Under the pieces are notes generated by a model. The model searched no databases. It saw only the letters and a program-made list of their open reading frames with translations, and was not told where the DNA came from. Shown one piece after another: positions 49,292 to 58,330 of a DNA stretch of 64,000 bases. The position numbers were made by a program, and so were the translations under genes. Where the stretch lies: contig NZ_FRDA01000004.1 of NCBI RefSeq assembly GCF_900143095.1, forward strand, positions 385,265 to 449,264, given 5' to 3'. Each line of letters opens with the position of its first letter. Within the stretch, counting starts at the first letter, position 1. The DNA comes from Pseudomonas asturiensis. GTDB lineage: Bacteria > Pseudomonadota > Gammaproteobacteria > Pseudomonadales > Pseudomonadaceae.

Positions 49292-49310
49292 AAGTTTCTG
49301 AAAAGTTTCT
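49292..49310. repeat. Tandem direct repeat upstream of the lipase effector gene
   Basis: AAGTTTCT occurs twice (49292-49299 and 49303-49310), 11 bp apart, one helical turn. It lies about 110 bp before the Tle1-like gene and could be an activator site. The surrounding 228-bp gap is AT-rich. Confidence 0.35.
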
Positions 49311-49416
49311 CCGTTACTTGACTGTTTGCTCTCGCTGAGCAAGCTACTTGAATCAACGTAATGATTTGTTGATTTAAAAGCGGCTAATACAGGGCCGATT
49401 CAAGGACGGAAATAAA

Positions 49417-50898
49417 ATGAAAAGTACAAGGGATGTTAAAGAAAAGTGTTCGGTCTCCGATGCTGCTGCGTTAAGAGTCACCGTTCGTGTAGGTCTTTTC
49501 TTCGATGGTACGGGGAATAATCGCATCAATAGCCGCATTGGCGCTGATTGTCAGGCGCTGATGGAAGTCAATGGCGATCGCCACATCAAAGAGTGTGCAG
49601 GGCGTCACGCTGATCCAGGCAGTAGTTACAGTAACGACCTCAGTAATATTGCGAGGCTTGTCGATCTGTATCGTCATCAGCCTGTTGCGGCAAACGATGG
49701 ACATGGCCTGAGAGTGTATTGGCCTGTGTACGTCAGCGGTGCGGGAACGACGTCGGGTTGCCGTGATTCGTTGTGGCCCGGGCAGAGCTTCGGTAGGGGC
49801 CCTACCGGCGTCGTGGCCAAGGTCGAGCGGGCATTCAAGAAGCTGGACGCACGTTGCCGGGCATTTACCGATGAAAATCCCGGGTGTGTGATCGCGGCCC
49901 TCGAACTGGATGTATTCGGTTTCAGCCGCGGCGGCGCGTCGGCCCGGCATTTTGTCAATGAGATACTCAAGAAAACCACAGGCATGCTTGAGCCCGTGCT
50001 GCGCAGCAGAAAAGTGCGCCTGAGCGAGGATTTCAGCTGGGCAAACGACAGCGTACGGATCAAGGTCGTCGGTCTTTTCGATACGGTCGCGGCCATTGGC
50101 AGTTTCAAGGATCTGGGTAATGTCAGCGACTTCGCCAATGGTCGGGTGAACCTTTATCTGCCCCCCGGTTGTGCTCAGCAAATCCTCCATCTGGTGGCCC
50201 GTGACGAGCTGCGCCGCAACTTTGCACTCAATAGCATCAGACCCGTGTGGTCGCGTGAGATTGTGCTGCCCGGCGTGCATTCGGACATCGGAGGGGGGTA
50301 TCCGCCGCAAATGCAGGAAAGCGTACTGTTGACGCGACCCCGTATCGACAATGGCTGCACCGACCATCCCACTGCATCGACCTGTGCCTGGCTGCAAGCC
50401 CGTGAAGAGTTGCAACAGCTCGATGCCGAGCGCTGGCTGGACCCGCAGGATGCTCAGGCAATGCTGCAGGTGCAGGCCTGCGACACGTTCTACAAAGCGA
50501 GCCGCTCTTCATTGGGTGGGCGTTCTGCGGTGGTGGCGGCCTGCTTGCGAAGGCAGGTTTTTGGTCACTTGTCTCGCGTGCATCTGCGGGTCATGCATGC
50601 GCTGGCGCTTGACGAAGGTGTGCCGTTCGAACCCATTCCCTTGACGCAGGATCTCCAGTTGCCGGGAGAGCTTGAAGGGATCGCACGCAAGCTGATCGAC
50701 TATGCGCGGGGCGAGCCGTATTCACTGAGTGACGATGAAGAGCAGGTACTGCGCTGGCGCTATATTCATCATTCGGCACACTGGGGGGCGGCCATTGGAA
50801 GTCTGGGCAGTCTGGGCGATGCAGTGTTCGTGCATGCGCCTGAGCCGGGGGGCCGGATACTTCACCCCAATATCGGGCAGCCCGGCTATCCCCAGTGA
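49417..50898 (+). CDS. Tle1-family (DUF2235) phospholipase, candidate type VI secretion effector
   Basis: Alpha/beta hydrolase of 493 aa. The N-terminal VGLFFDGTGNN motif defines DUF2235. The nucleophile serine is in VFGFSRGGASARHF (GxSxG variant), the Asp in VVGLFDTVAAIG, and the His in PGVHSDIGGGYP, so the catalytic triad appears complete. Family members cleave phospholipids of rival cells and are delivered by T6SS. There is no signal peptide, as expected. No vgrG, hcp, adaptor or immunity lipoprotein gene is beside it, so secretion and target are inferred only from family. Confidence 0.85.
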   Translation: MKSTRDVKEKCSVSDAAALRVTVRVGLFFDGTGNNRINSRIGADCQALMEVNGDRHIKECAGRHADPGSSYSNDLSNIARLVDLYRHQPVAANDGHGLRVYWPVYVSGAGTTSGCRDSLWPGQSFGRGPTGVVAKVERAFKKLDARCRAFTDENPGCVIAALELDVFGFSRGGASARHFVNEILKKTTGMLEPVLRSRKVRLSEDFSWANDSVRIKVVGLFDTVAAIGSFKDLGNVSDFANGRVNLYLPPGCAQQILHLVARDELRRNFALNSIRPVWSREIVLPGVHSDIGGGYPPQMQESVLLTRPRIDNGCTDHPTASTCAWLQAREELQQLDAERWLDPQDAQAMLQVQACDTFYKASRSSLGGRSAVVAACLRRQVFGHLSRVHLRVMHALALDEGVPFEPIPLTQDLQLPGELEGIARKLIDYARGEPYSLSDDEEQVLRWRYIHHSAHWGAAIGSLGSLGDAVFVHAPEPGGRILHPNIGQPGYPQ

Positions 50899-50933
50899 GG
50901 CCCGGTGACTGAACGCGTCATCGGTTTTTCGAA

Positions 50934-51170
50934 TCAAGGGCTCTTGTGCAGCAGGGCGTTCAACTCGTCCACCACAGGGGCCCACTCTGCATCGCTGCGC
51001 AGCTCTTCTTTCAGAAAATCTGCCTGCTGTCTTGTCCAGAAATCGGCATCGACCAGTTTGACGTCGTCAGGCAATTGGTGGGCCTGGGCAAACTTTGTAA
51101 TGTCGTCTTCATCCGAGGGCAGTCCCAATTGATCAAACAGTCCAGCCAGAGTCGGGTTCGGCAATTCCAT
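50934..51170 (-). CDS. DUF2789 protein
   Basis: A 78-aa acidic helical protein. It starts MELPNPTLAGLFDQLGLPSD and includes ADFWTRQQADFLKEE, which is the DUF2789 pattern. GAGGAG lies before the ATG. It is convergent with the lipase gene and only 35 bp from it, but the family is widespread in pseudomonads without lipase neighbours, and it lacks a signal peptide, so I do not regard it as an immunity protein. Function unknown. Confidence 0.85.
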   Translation of the reverse strand: MELPNPTLAGLFDQLGLPSDEDDITKFAQAHQLPDDVKLVDADFWTRQQADFLKEELRSDAEWAPVVDELNALLHKSP

Positions 51171-51613
51171 GTCATCTCCTCGACGAGGGGTTGCCTCGTA
51201 CAGTCATTGGTTCTGTATCGGAGTCTCGTGAGGCGATGAGAGTTCGATGCATTTTACCGTGATGTCACGTTGGTCTTTTACCCAGGCAGGTCAGGTGATA
51301 TGTTCTGCATGCTGAGGGGCCCTGTAGAAGCCGGGTTCTGCCTGTTCAGCTACTCTTCGGTTGTCACGACGGCGTCTTCAGGCTGAAGGTGCGGCGTGCG
51401 CGACATCGTTTGTACAAAAGGCATATATCCCGTTGATGCTGCGAGCCGGTAGAATCCGTGCCCAGCCTGCACAGGGGCTCGGATGGCCTGCCCGGCAGTC
51501 CGGGGTGCAGCGTATCAACAGGTCTTGGCCGCACCCGGCGGCAACACGGATGAACGACTTTTAACTGCCTGAATGCCAGGCAGCTTCATTTATCACGTTT
51601 GGGGGTTTGTACT
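51171..51613. other. Intergenic region before the 155-aa gene
   Basis: A 443-bp gap between the divergent DUF2789 gene and the next plus-strand gene. The right-hand part is a strongly structured sequence listed separately. I see no accepted coding frame; a 67-codon plus-strand frame runs from 51361 to 51564 without a ribosome site. Confidence 0.4.
51454..51583 (+). ncRNA. Structured leader or small RNA candidate
   Basis: The sequence can fold as a closed three-way junction. ATCCGTG (51454-51460) pairs with CACGGAT (51545-51551). Inside it CTGCAC (51467-51472) pairs with GTGCAG (51505-51510), and GCCG (51528-51531) pairs with CGGC (51536-51539). A further hairpin, CTGCCTG-AATGC-CAGGCAG, lies at 51565-51583, 30 bp before the start codon of the next gene. 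This layout resembles a riboswitch followed by an expression platform, but I recognise no known class. Confidence 0.4.
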
Positions 51614-52081
51614 TTGGCTGTAAGCAACCTGGATACCCACGCTCTGTTTGTGCTCGGCGATTTGCGTGCACAGTTGGTCAAGCAATTTCAATCGCGTTTC
51701 GTGTATGTCGTTGAACAATCGGCCGAAGGCATTTATATCGCTGAAATCGACACCGACACTGCTCTGGTCGTTGATGACAAACCACGTCTTGAACTCAAGG
51801 TCGGCGATCATTTTCGGGCGTCGGTATTACCCAGCCGCGAAGGCGGAAAGTTTGAATTGAAGTTTCGCGAGATCAAACTGACTGTTTACGGTCTGGGTGA
51901 ATACGCATTTGTCGACACCGCCGAAGGTCACGGCATCGTGTTCAAGGAAGGTCATACCGTGCTCATGGTCTTTGCAGCCACCGAACAATTGCAGGCAGGC
52001 ATGAGCAAGACGTTAAAGACTGCCGTTGGCAAGGCCGCCAAATGGCGCAAGGGCGAACTCGCGTTCAAGGCCAGCGAATAA
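51614..52081 (+). CDS. Unknown 155-aa conserved protein
   Basis: No named family recognised. The product is soluble, beginning AVSNLDTHALFVLGDLRAQLV, with a central beta-rich part (FELKFREIKLTVYG) and a basic C-terminal helix (MSKTLKTAVGKAAKWRKGE). The best start is TTG 51614, with GGGGG 11 bases upstream; an alternative TTG at 51599 in the same frame gives five more residues. It lies directly upstream of, and convergent with, the Mrp antiporter operon. Confidence 0.7.
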   Translation: MAVSNLDTHALFVLGDLRAQLVKQFQSRFVYVVEQSAEGIYIAEIDTDTALVVDDKPRLELKVGDHFRASVLPSREGGKFELKFREIKLTVYGLGEYAFVDTAEGHGIVFKEGHTVLMVFAATEQLQAGMSKTLKTAVGKAAKWRKGELAFKASE

Positions 52082-52100
52082 GGCGAGTCTGGACGGCCCT

Positions 52101-52481
52101 TCAACTGCCTGCTGATTCACCTTCGGTACGCCCGCCGCTGACTTCCGCGGGCACATCCTCGCCCGCCATGCGTTTGCGAAACAGGCCGGTGCGAGCCAGC
52201 AACAGTGTCGTGACCGGGACCGTTATCGCCAGCAGGACAGGGATGAGCCAGGCGTGAATCACCGGTTCGGACTTGAGTGCAGAAAAGTAGATGATCGACG
52301 CCAGGGCCACGCACCATGCCCCCAGCGTCGAGGCCAGGGCGGTTGGGTGCATGCGCTGGAAAAAGTCTTTCAGGCGCAGCAGCCCCAGCGCGCCGGTCAG
52401 GGTGAACAGGCTGCTGGCGACCAGCAGCACGGCTGTCAGGACTTCGGCCCAGAAGGGCACTTGCAACGATAGGCCGGTCAT
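52101..52481 (-). CDS. mrpG: Mrp-type cation/proton antiporter subunit G
   Basis: Small inner-membrane subunit of 126 aa with three hydrophobic helices and a hydrophilic C-terminal tail. The motif LGLLRLKDFFQRMHPTALASTLG is diagnostic of MnhG/MrpG. It is the last gene of the six-gene operon. Its ATG overlaps the mrpF stop by 4 bp, as do all junctions here except the A-C one (1 bp), so the subunits are made in a coordinated ratio. Confidence 0.93.
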   Translation of the reverse strand: MTGLSLQVPFWAEVLTAVLLVASSLFTLTGALGLLRLKDFFQRMHPTALASTLGAWCVALASIIYFSALKSEPVIHAWLIPVLLAITVPVTTLLLARTGLFRKRMAGEDVPAEVSGGRTEGESAGS

Positions 52482-52756
52482 TCTATTACCTCTCCGCGCA
52501 GCAGGAACTTGGCCAGGGCGAACGAGCCGACGAAGCCGAACAGGGCGATCAGCATCGCCGCCTCGAAATAGGTATCGCTGGCATAGCGTATGCCCAGCAC
52601 CAGCATCATCAGCATGGCCGTGATGTAGAGGTAATCCAGCGCCAGGACGCGGTCCTGGGCCGAAGGGCCCTTGAGCAGGCGCAGCAGGGTAATGACCATG
52701 GCCAGCGCAAAAATCAGCAGGCTGATCAGGATGGCGTTGTCGAGCAGTGCACTCAT
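52478..52756 (-). CDS. mrpF: Mrp-type antiporter subunit F
   Basis: A 92-aa membrane protein with three hydrophobic helices. RLLKGPSAQDRVLALDYLYITAMLM contains the conserved G-P-x-x-x-DR loop of MrpF. It overlaps mrpE and mrpG by 4 bp each. It is required for assembly of the hetero-oligomeric complex in known systems. Confidence 0.93.
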   Translation of the reverse strand: MSALLDNAILISLLIFALAMVITLLRLLKGPSAQDRVLALDYLYITAMLMMLVLGIRYASDTYFEAAMLIALFGFVGSFALAKFLLRGEVIE

Positions 52757-53241
52757 TGAAAGATCTCCATCAAAGGGCGCTCATACGTAGTCTTGAAGTG
52801 CTCAATGAATTGCGCTTCGTCTTCCAGATCGAAGACATGCATCAGCAGCACGCTGCGGTCCAGCGCCAGCTCCGACCAGACCGTCCCGGGCACCACGGTC
52901 GTCACCATCGCCAGAGCGGCCAGGCCGTTGGCATTGTGCAGGTCCAGCGGTACCCGTACGAAAGCCGAGCGCGGTGGACGGTGCTTGAGTTTCCAGACGC
53001 TCAGGCCCACCTGCAGGTTGGAAACCACCACGTCGCGTCCGACCATCAGCAGAAACTTCAGGATTGTGCCGGGCTTTCGAATGCGCACCGGCATTGGCCG
53101 CAAGGGTGCCATCAGCAGCGGCGCGAGAAAGCCCAGCACGGCACCGAGCAACAGCTGGCCAGGGCTGATCGACAGGTTCAGAACCAGCCACAGCACCCAC
53201 AGGGCAAGCGAAAAAACCGGCGCAGGGAACAAACGCTTCAT
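52753..53241 (-). CDS. mrpE: Mrp-type antiporter subunit E
   Basis: A 162-aa membrane subunit. Two to three N-terminal hydrophobic helices (LALWVLWLVLNLSIS) are followed by a cytoplasmic domain with VVTTVVPGTVWSEL and LLMHVFDLED, the MrpE signature. The start overlaps the mrpD stop by 4 bp. Confidence 0.93.
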   Translation of the reverse strand: MKRLFPAPVFSLALWVLWLVLNLSISPGQLLLGAVLGFLAPLLMAPLRPMPVRIRKPGTILKFLLMVGRDVVVSNLQVGLSVWKLKHRPPRSAFVRVPLDLHNANGLAALAMVTTVVPGTVWSELALDRSVLLMHVFDLEDEAQFIEHFKTTYERPLMEIFQ

Positions 53242-54923
53242 GGTTGTACCTCCGGTGTGCCCGCGTTGCTGTTGGGGCCCGGCACTGGACGCGCAGCCAG
53301 AACCGACTGCACGTACTGCTTGGGTTCATGCAGCGCTGCTGCGGTGTCCTGCGTGTAGCGCAACAGGGGTTCGGCCTTGAACGTCAGGGCGACGCACAGG
53401 CCCAGCAAAATGATGATCGGCAGGCATTCATTGCGGCGCAGTACCGGCGAGGGACGTTCGTACGGCGTCCAGAAACGCTGAGTTCCCAGTCTTGAGAAGG
53501 CGATAAGTGACGCCAGCCCGGAAAAAATCAGCAGGGTGATCAGCATCCAGGACGGGAGTGACAGCGCTTCATCCTGCGCCACATCAAGGCCGAGCGGATT
53601 CATCAGTGCGCTGAGCAGCGTCAGCTTGCCGATGAAGCCCGACAGCGGTGGCATGCCGATGATCAGCAGCGCGCAGATCACGAAGCTCAGGCCCAGAAAC
53701 GCCATGGTGACCGGAATGACCTGCCCGACCACGACTTTCTGTTGCTCATCCAGGTTGGTGCCCGGAGGCGGATGCAGCGATTCCAGCGAACGCGGCAACT
53801 GATCCACATCTTCTTCCAGGGGGATTTCGTTGGCCGAGCGCGAGCGCTCGACCAGCTCGGCCAGCAGAAACATGGCGCTCAGGGCGAGGGTCGAGCTGAC
53901 CAGGTAGAACAGCGCGCCTGAGGTAAGGCTCGGCTGTGCGAAGCCGATGGCCGACAGCAGAATGCCTGCCGACACCAGAATGCTCAGGCTGGCCATACGT
54001 TCCAGTCGCTGTGCCGCGATGATCGCGATGGCTGCCGTGAAGATGGTCGCCATGCCGCCGTAGATCAGCCAGTCGCCACCGAAAAACGCAGACGCACCGG
54101 CCTGACCCGAGAACAGCAGTGTCCATAGGCGCAGCAGGGTATACACGCCGACCTTGGTCATGATCGCGAACATCGCCGCAACCGGAGCGCTGGCGGCGGA
54201 GTACGCCGGCACCAGCCAGAAGTTCAGCGGCCACATCCCGGCCTTGGCGAGAAATGCGGTGGCCAGAATGGCCGCACCGGCATGCAGCAAACCCTGATCG
54301 GCTGCCGAAACCTGCGGGATCTTTATTGCCAGATCAGCGAAGTTAAGCGTGCCCGTGACACCGTAGATCAGCGCAGCCCCGATCAGAAACAGTGAGGAGG
54401 CCAGCAGGTTGATGGAGATGTAATGCAGCCCCGACGAAACCCGGGCCCGCCCCGAGCCATGCAGCATCAAGCCGTAAGAGGCGGCCAGCAGGACTTCGAA
54501 GAACACGAACAGGTTGAACAGATCCGCCGTCAGGAATGCGCCGTACAGCCCCATCAACTGAATCTGGAACAGGGCATGGAAGCTGGCCCCGGCCCGGTCC
54601 CAGCGCGCCAGTGCGAACAGCAGTGCGCAGACGGCGACAATACCGGTCAGTACCATCATCAGGGCAGACAGGTGATCGACCACCAGCACGATGCCGAAGG
54701 GCACGCCCCAGTTGCCTGGCAGATAAACGCCGATGGAGCCGCTGGTGCCGCTTTTCTGCACCCAGAGCATGAGCGCGATGGAAATGCCCAGCCCCAGCAT
54801 GCTGGACAGCAGATTGATTCGGCCTTTGAGCGGGCGGTGCTTCTCGCCCAGCCACAGCATCAGTCCGGCGGTCAGCAGGGGGAGCAGAATGGGCGCAATG
54901 ATCAGTTGATTCAGCCAGCTCAT
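53238..54923 (-). CDS. mrpD: Mrp-type antiporter subunit D
   Basis: A 561-aa polytopic subunit homologous to NuoL/M/N proton-pumping subunits of complex I. About 14 hydrophobic helices are visible. The conserved lysine-containing segment FLAKAGMWPLNFWLVPAYSAA and the MLHGSGRAR loop are typical. A hydrophilic insert near residues 355-395 (SRSANEIPLEEDVDQL) is longer than in many homologues. It overlaps mrpC and mrpE by 4 bp. Confidence 0.94.
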   Translation of the reverse strand: MSWLNQLIIAPILLPLLTAGLMLWLGEKHRPLKGRINLLSSMLGLGISIALMLWVQKSGTSGSIGVYLPGNWGVPFGIVLVVDHLSALMMVLTGIVAVCALLFALARWDRAGASFHALFQIQLMGLYGAFLTADLFNLFVFFEVLLAASYGLMLHGSGRARVSSGLHYISINLLASSLFLIGAALIYGVTGTLNFADLAIKIPQVSAADQGLLHAGAAILATAFLAKAGMWPLNFWLVPAYSAASAPVAAMFAIMTKVGVYTLLRLWTLLFSGQAGASAFFGGDWLIYGGMATIFTAAIAIIAAQRLERMASLSILVSAGILLSAIGFAQPSLTSGALFYLVSSTLALSAMFLLAELVERSRSANEIPLEEDVDQLPRSLESLHPPPGTNLDEQQKVVVGQVIPVTMAFLGLSFVICALLIIGMPPLSGFIGKLTLLSALMNPLGLDVAQDEALSLPSWMLITLLIFSGLASLIAFSRLGTQRFWTPYERPSPVLRRNECLPIIILLGLCVALTFKAEPLLRYTQDTAAALHEPKQYVQSVLAARPVPGPNSNAGTPEVQP

Positions 54924-55264
54924 GCCTTCGGCTCCCGGCCATCAACATGGTCGGTGCCGGTCAGGCCTCGGGAAGCGAGCAGAACCACCAGAAACAGTGC
55001 CGTCATGGCGAAGCTGATCACGATAGCGGTCAGCACCAGCGCCTGCGGCAGGGGGTCTGTGTAGTTGAGCAGGTCCTGTGGAATGCCGTCCTTGATGATC
55101 GGCTCCCTGCCGATGAACAGGCTGCCCATGCTGAAGATGAACAGGTTGACGCCGTAGGACAGCAGGCACAGCCCCATCACGACCTGAAAGGTCCTGGGGC
55201 GCAGCATCAGCCAGACGCCTGACGCGGCCAGTACGCCGATGGCAATTGCAATGACTTCTTCCAT
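54920..55264 (-). CDS. mrpC: Mrp-type antiporter subunit C
   Basis: A 114-aa NuoK-like membrane subunit with three helices; GLCLLSYGVNLFIFSMG and DPLPQALVLTAIVISFA are the MrpC motifs. ATG 55264 shares one base with the stop of the A/B gene (TGATG). The longer frame upstream is antisense to the A/B coding frame and is rejected. Confidence 0.93.
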   Translation of the reverse strand: MEEVIAIAIGVLAASGVWLMLRPRTFQVVMGLCLLSYGVNLFIFSMGSLFIGREPIIKDGIPQDLLNYTDPLPQALVLTAIVISFAMTALFLVVLLASRGLTGTDHVDGREPKA

Positions 55265-58182
55265 CAGAGGGCTCCTTGCGGGTTGGCAACAGGCTTGGGC
55301 AGCAGGGTCGGGCGATGGCTGCGCACGGACTGGTGAGCCAGGGCGGTCAGGATCAATAGCGTTGCGCCCACGACGACCGCGTAGACGCCCACGTCGAAGA
55401 ACAGCGCGCTGGCGAAGTGGAGGTCGCCCAGGATCGGCAGGTGCAGATGCGCGGTGTGGGTGGTCATGAATGGATAGCCCAGCGCCATGGAACCTGCGCC
55501 GGTCAGCACCGCACACAACAGCCCCGTACCCATCCAGCGCAGCGGTCGCAGGCTCATCTGGGCTTCGACCCACTGAGTGCCTGCGACCATGTATTGCAGG
55601 ATGAACGCTACCGACATCACCAGACCGGCGACAAAACCGCCGCCCGGTTGGTTGTGACCGCGCATGAACAGATACATCGAGATCATGAAGGCGATTGGCA
55701 GCAGCAGGCGGACCAGCGCGGCGGGCACCATCATGAAGCCCAGTGCGGTATCGCTGGCGCTGCGCGGGTTGATCAGGTCGGTCACCACGTCACGCGCCAG
55801 CAAACGCTGCTGTGCGGGCAGCGCGATGCTTTCCTTGGGCGGTCTGAAGCGGCGCAGCAAGGCAAACACGGTCAGGGCCACGGCTGCCAGTACCGTGATC
55901 TCGCCGAAGGTATCGAAGCCCCGGAAGTCGACCAGCATCACGTTGACCACGTTGGTGCCGCCACCTTCCGGAAGGGCACGGCTCAGGTAGAACGAAGAAA
56001 TGGCATTGGGCGTCTGACGGGTCAGCATGGCGTACGACAGGATCGCCATGCCGAGACCGACCATGACTGCCAGCACGAAGTCACGGACCCGGCGAGTGCG
56101 GGCTTTGAGGCGTGTACTGGTGGCAGCGACGTCCTCGTTACGCCTTGGCAGCCAGCGCAGACCGAGCAGGATCAATACCGTGGTCACGACTTCAACCACC
56201 AGTTGGGTCAGCGCCAGATCCGGTGCCGAGAACCACACGAACGTGATGCAGGTCATCAGTCCGCACACGCTGACCATGATCAGGGCGGCGAGGCGATGGT
56301 ATTTACCCTGCCAGGCTGCACCCAGCGCGCAGACGATTGCGATCAGCCACAGGGTCACGAAGACCCCGGACCCTGGAATCTTCGGGCGGTCGCCCCAGGT
56401 CAGGCCATTGAAGAACATGGGAATGAAGCCGCCGACGACAGCCGCGAGCACCAGCAGAAACAATTGGGGCTGCAACCGACGCGTACTGACCTTGCGCTCG
56501 AAACGTCGCGCCCAGTGCATCACGACCACCAGACTGCGGTCGAAGAAGCGTTTGCCGTTCAGGCGTCCTACCAGCGGCGGGACCGGGAATCGGTCGGTCT
56601 TGAGAGAGTTGCGCAACAACAGGTAGAGCAGAATGCCGCCCGCCATGGCCACCAGGCTCATGATCATGGGGGCGTTCCAGCCGTGCCAGATCGCCAGACT
56701 GTACTCGGGCAACGTACCGCCCACCACGGGTTGCGCGGCGGCGGCGAGCAGAGGCGCAACTGATTGAGCTGGAAAGATGCCGACGACCAGACAGGCCAGT
56801 ACCAGAAATTCCACCGGCGCACGCATCCAGCGTGGTGGTTCATGGGGCATGTGCGGCAGATCCTTGGCGGCCGGACCAAAAAAGACGTCCACGGTGAAGC
56901 GCAACGAATAGGCCACGCTGAACACACCCGCGATGGTCGCCACCACCGGCAGGGCGATTTCAACCCAGGCCGTGGCAGAAATGAACACCGTTTCGGCGAA
57001 GAACATTTCCTTGGACAAAAAACCGTTGAGCAGCGGTACGCCGGCCATGGAGGCGCTGGCGACCATGGCCAGCGTCGCGGTATAGGGCAGCAGCCTTATC
57101 AGTCCGCTGAGGCGCTGGATGTCCCGAGTGCCGCTTTCGTGGTCGATGATGCCCGCTGCCATGAACAGCGAAGCTTTGAAGGTGGCGTGGTTGAGGATGT
57201 GGAAGACTGCAGCGACGGCAGCCAGCGGGCTGTTGAGGCCCAGCAGCAGGGTGATCAGGCCGAGGTGGCTGATGGTCGAATAGGCCAGCAGGCCCTTGAG
57301 GTCGTTCTGGAAGATCGCCGCGTAAGCGCCAAGAATCAGTGTACAGGCCCCGGCACCGCTGACGATCCAGAACCACTGTTCGGTGCCTGACAGGGCGGGC
57401 CACAGGCGCGCCATGAGAAACACCCCGGCCTTGACCATGGTTGCCGAGTGCAGGTACGCCGAGACCGGTGTCGGTGCGGCCATGGCGTGGGGCAGCCAGA
57501 AGTGGAACGGAAACTGCGCGCTTTTACTGAGCGCGCCGATCAGGACCAGCGTCAGCATCACCGGGTACAGCGCATGGGCGCGAATCGCGTCGCCGGAGGC
57601 CAGAACGCGGTCCAGATCATAGCTGCCCACGATGTGGCCCAGGATCATCATCCCCGCCAGCAGCGCCAGGCCACCGGCGCCAGTGACCATCAGCGCCATG
57701 TACGCGCCGCGCCGTGCATCGGCGCGATGGTGCCAGTAACCGATCAGCAGGAACGAGAAGACGCTGGTCAATTCCCAGAAAAACACGATCTGGATCAGAT
57801 TGCCGGACATGACGAGGCCGAGCATGGCCCCCATGAATGCCAGGAAAAACGCGAAGAAGCGCGGCACCGGATCATCCGGGGACATGTAGTAGCGCGCGTA
57901 CAAGGACACCAGAGCACCGATGCCCATCACCAGCATCGAGAACAGCCAGGCAAAGCCGTCGATGCGCAGGACGAAATTCAGGCCCAGGCTGGGCAGCCAG
58001 AAATACTCTTCACGAATCACGCCGCCGTCGGCAATCTGCGGAAACCACAGCGCCATCTGGACTGCGCCGATCAGGGCGACGAGGCCCGCAAGAAGGGATT
58101 CTGCGTTACGCGCATTGTGCGGCAAAAAGGCCGCCAGACAGCTGCCGATAAAAGGCAGAAGCAGTAGAACTATCAGGGACAT
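55264..58182 (-). CDS. mrpA: Mrp-type antiporter subunit A fused to B
   Basis: Large inner-membrane subunit of 972 aa. The N-terminal two thirds are NuoL-like (MGIGALVSLYARYYM, LIGYWHHRADARRGAYMAL, KSAQFPFHFWLPHAMAAPTPVSAYLHSATMVKAG cut here by its two conserved Lys/Glu sites). The region after about residue 800 (MVPAALVRLLLPIAF, GHNQPGGGFVAGLV) is the MrpB domain, so A and B are fused as in group-2 Mrp and the Pseudomonas Sha/Pha systems. The complex exchanges external H+ for internal Na+ or K+. The ribosome site is weak (AGAAG). Confidence 0.95.
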   Translation of the reverse strand: MSLIVLLLLPFIGSCLAAFLPHNARNAESLLAGLVALIGAVQMALWFPQIADGGVIREEYFWLPSLGLNFVLRIDGFAWLFSMLVMGIGALVSLYARYYMSPDDPVPRFFAFFLAFMGAMLGLVMSGNLIQIVFFWELTSVFSFLLIGYWHHRADARRGAYMALMVTGAGGLALLAGMMILGHIVGSYDLDRVLASGDAIRAHALYPVMLTLVLIGALSKSAQFPFHFWLPHAMAAPTPVSAYLHSATMVKAGVFLMARLWPALSGTEQWFWIVSGAGACTLILGAYAAIFQNDLKGLLAYSTISHLGLITLLLGLNSPLAAVAAVFHILNHATFKASLFMAAGIIDHESGTRDIQRLSGLIRLLPYTATLAMVASASMAGVPLLNGFLSKEMFFAETVFISATAWVEIALPVVATIAGVFSVAYSLRFTVDVFFGPAAKDLPHMPHEPPRWMRAPVEFLVLACLVVGIFPAQSVAPLLAAAAQPVVGGTLPEYSLAIWHGWNAPMIMSLVAMAGGILLYLLLRNSLKTDRFPVPPLVGRLNGKRFFDRSLVVVMHWARRFERKVSTRRLQPQLFLLVLAAVVGGFIPMFFNGLTWGDRPKIPGSGVFVTLWLIAIVCALGAAWQGKYHRLAALIMVSVCGLMTCITFVWFSAPDLALTQLVVEVVTTVLILLGLRWLPRRNEDVAATSTRLKARTRRVRDFVLAVMVGLGMAILSYAMLTRQTPNAISSFYLSRALPEGGGTNVVNVMLVDFRGFDTFGEITVLAAVALTVFALLRRFRPPKESIALPAQQRLLARDVVTDLINPRSASDTALGFMMVPAALVRLLLPIAFMISMYLFMRGHNQPGGGFVAGLVMSVAFILQYMVAGTQWVEAQMSLRPLRWMGTGLLCAVLTGAGSMALGYPFMTTHTAHLHLPILGDLHFASALFFDVGVYAVVVGATLLILTALAHQSVRSHRPTLLPKPVANPQGAL

Positions 58183-58330
58183 AGGCTTCTAATCTGCAGG
58201 GAAATGTCAAGCATCATACGTGCCAGACACTTCGATACCAAAGGGACAGTTTTTTAAATTTCCTACAAAAAATGTCTGGCAGCGATTTACAAGCCATCAT
58301 CAAGACGTCTGATGTCAGTTGCAGCGTCGG

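Noticed and set aside
50934..51170. DUF2789 gene as immunity protein for the Tle1-like lipase
   Set aside because: Convergent orientation, no signal peptide or lipobox, and the family is common in pseudomonads away from lipases.
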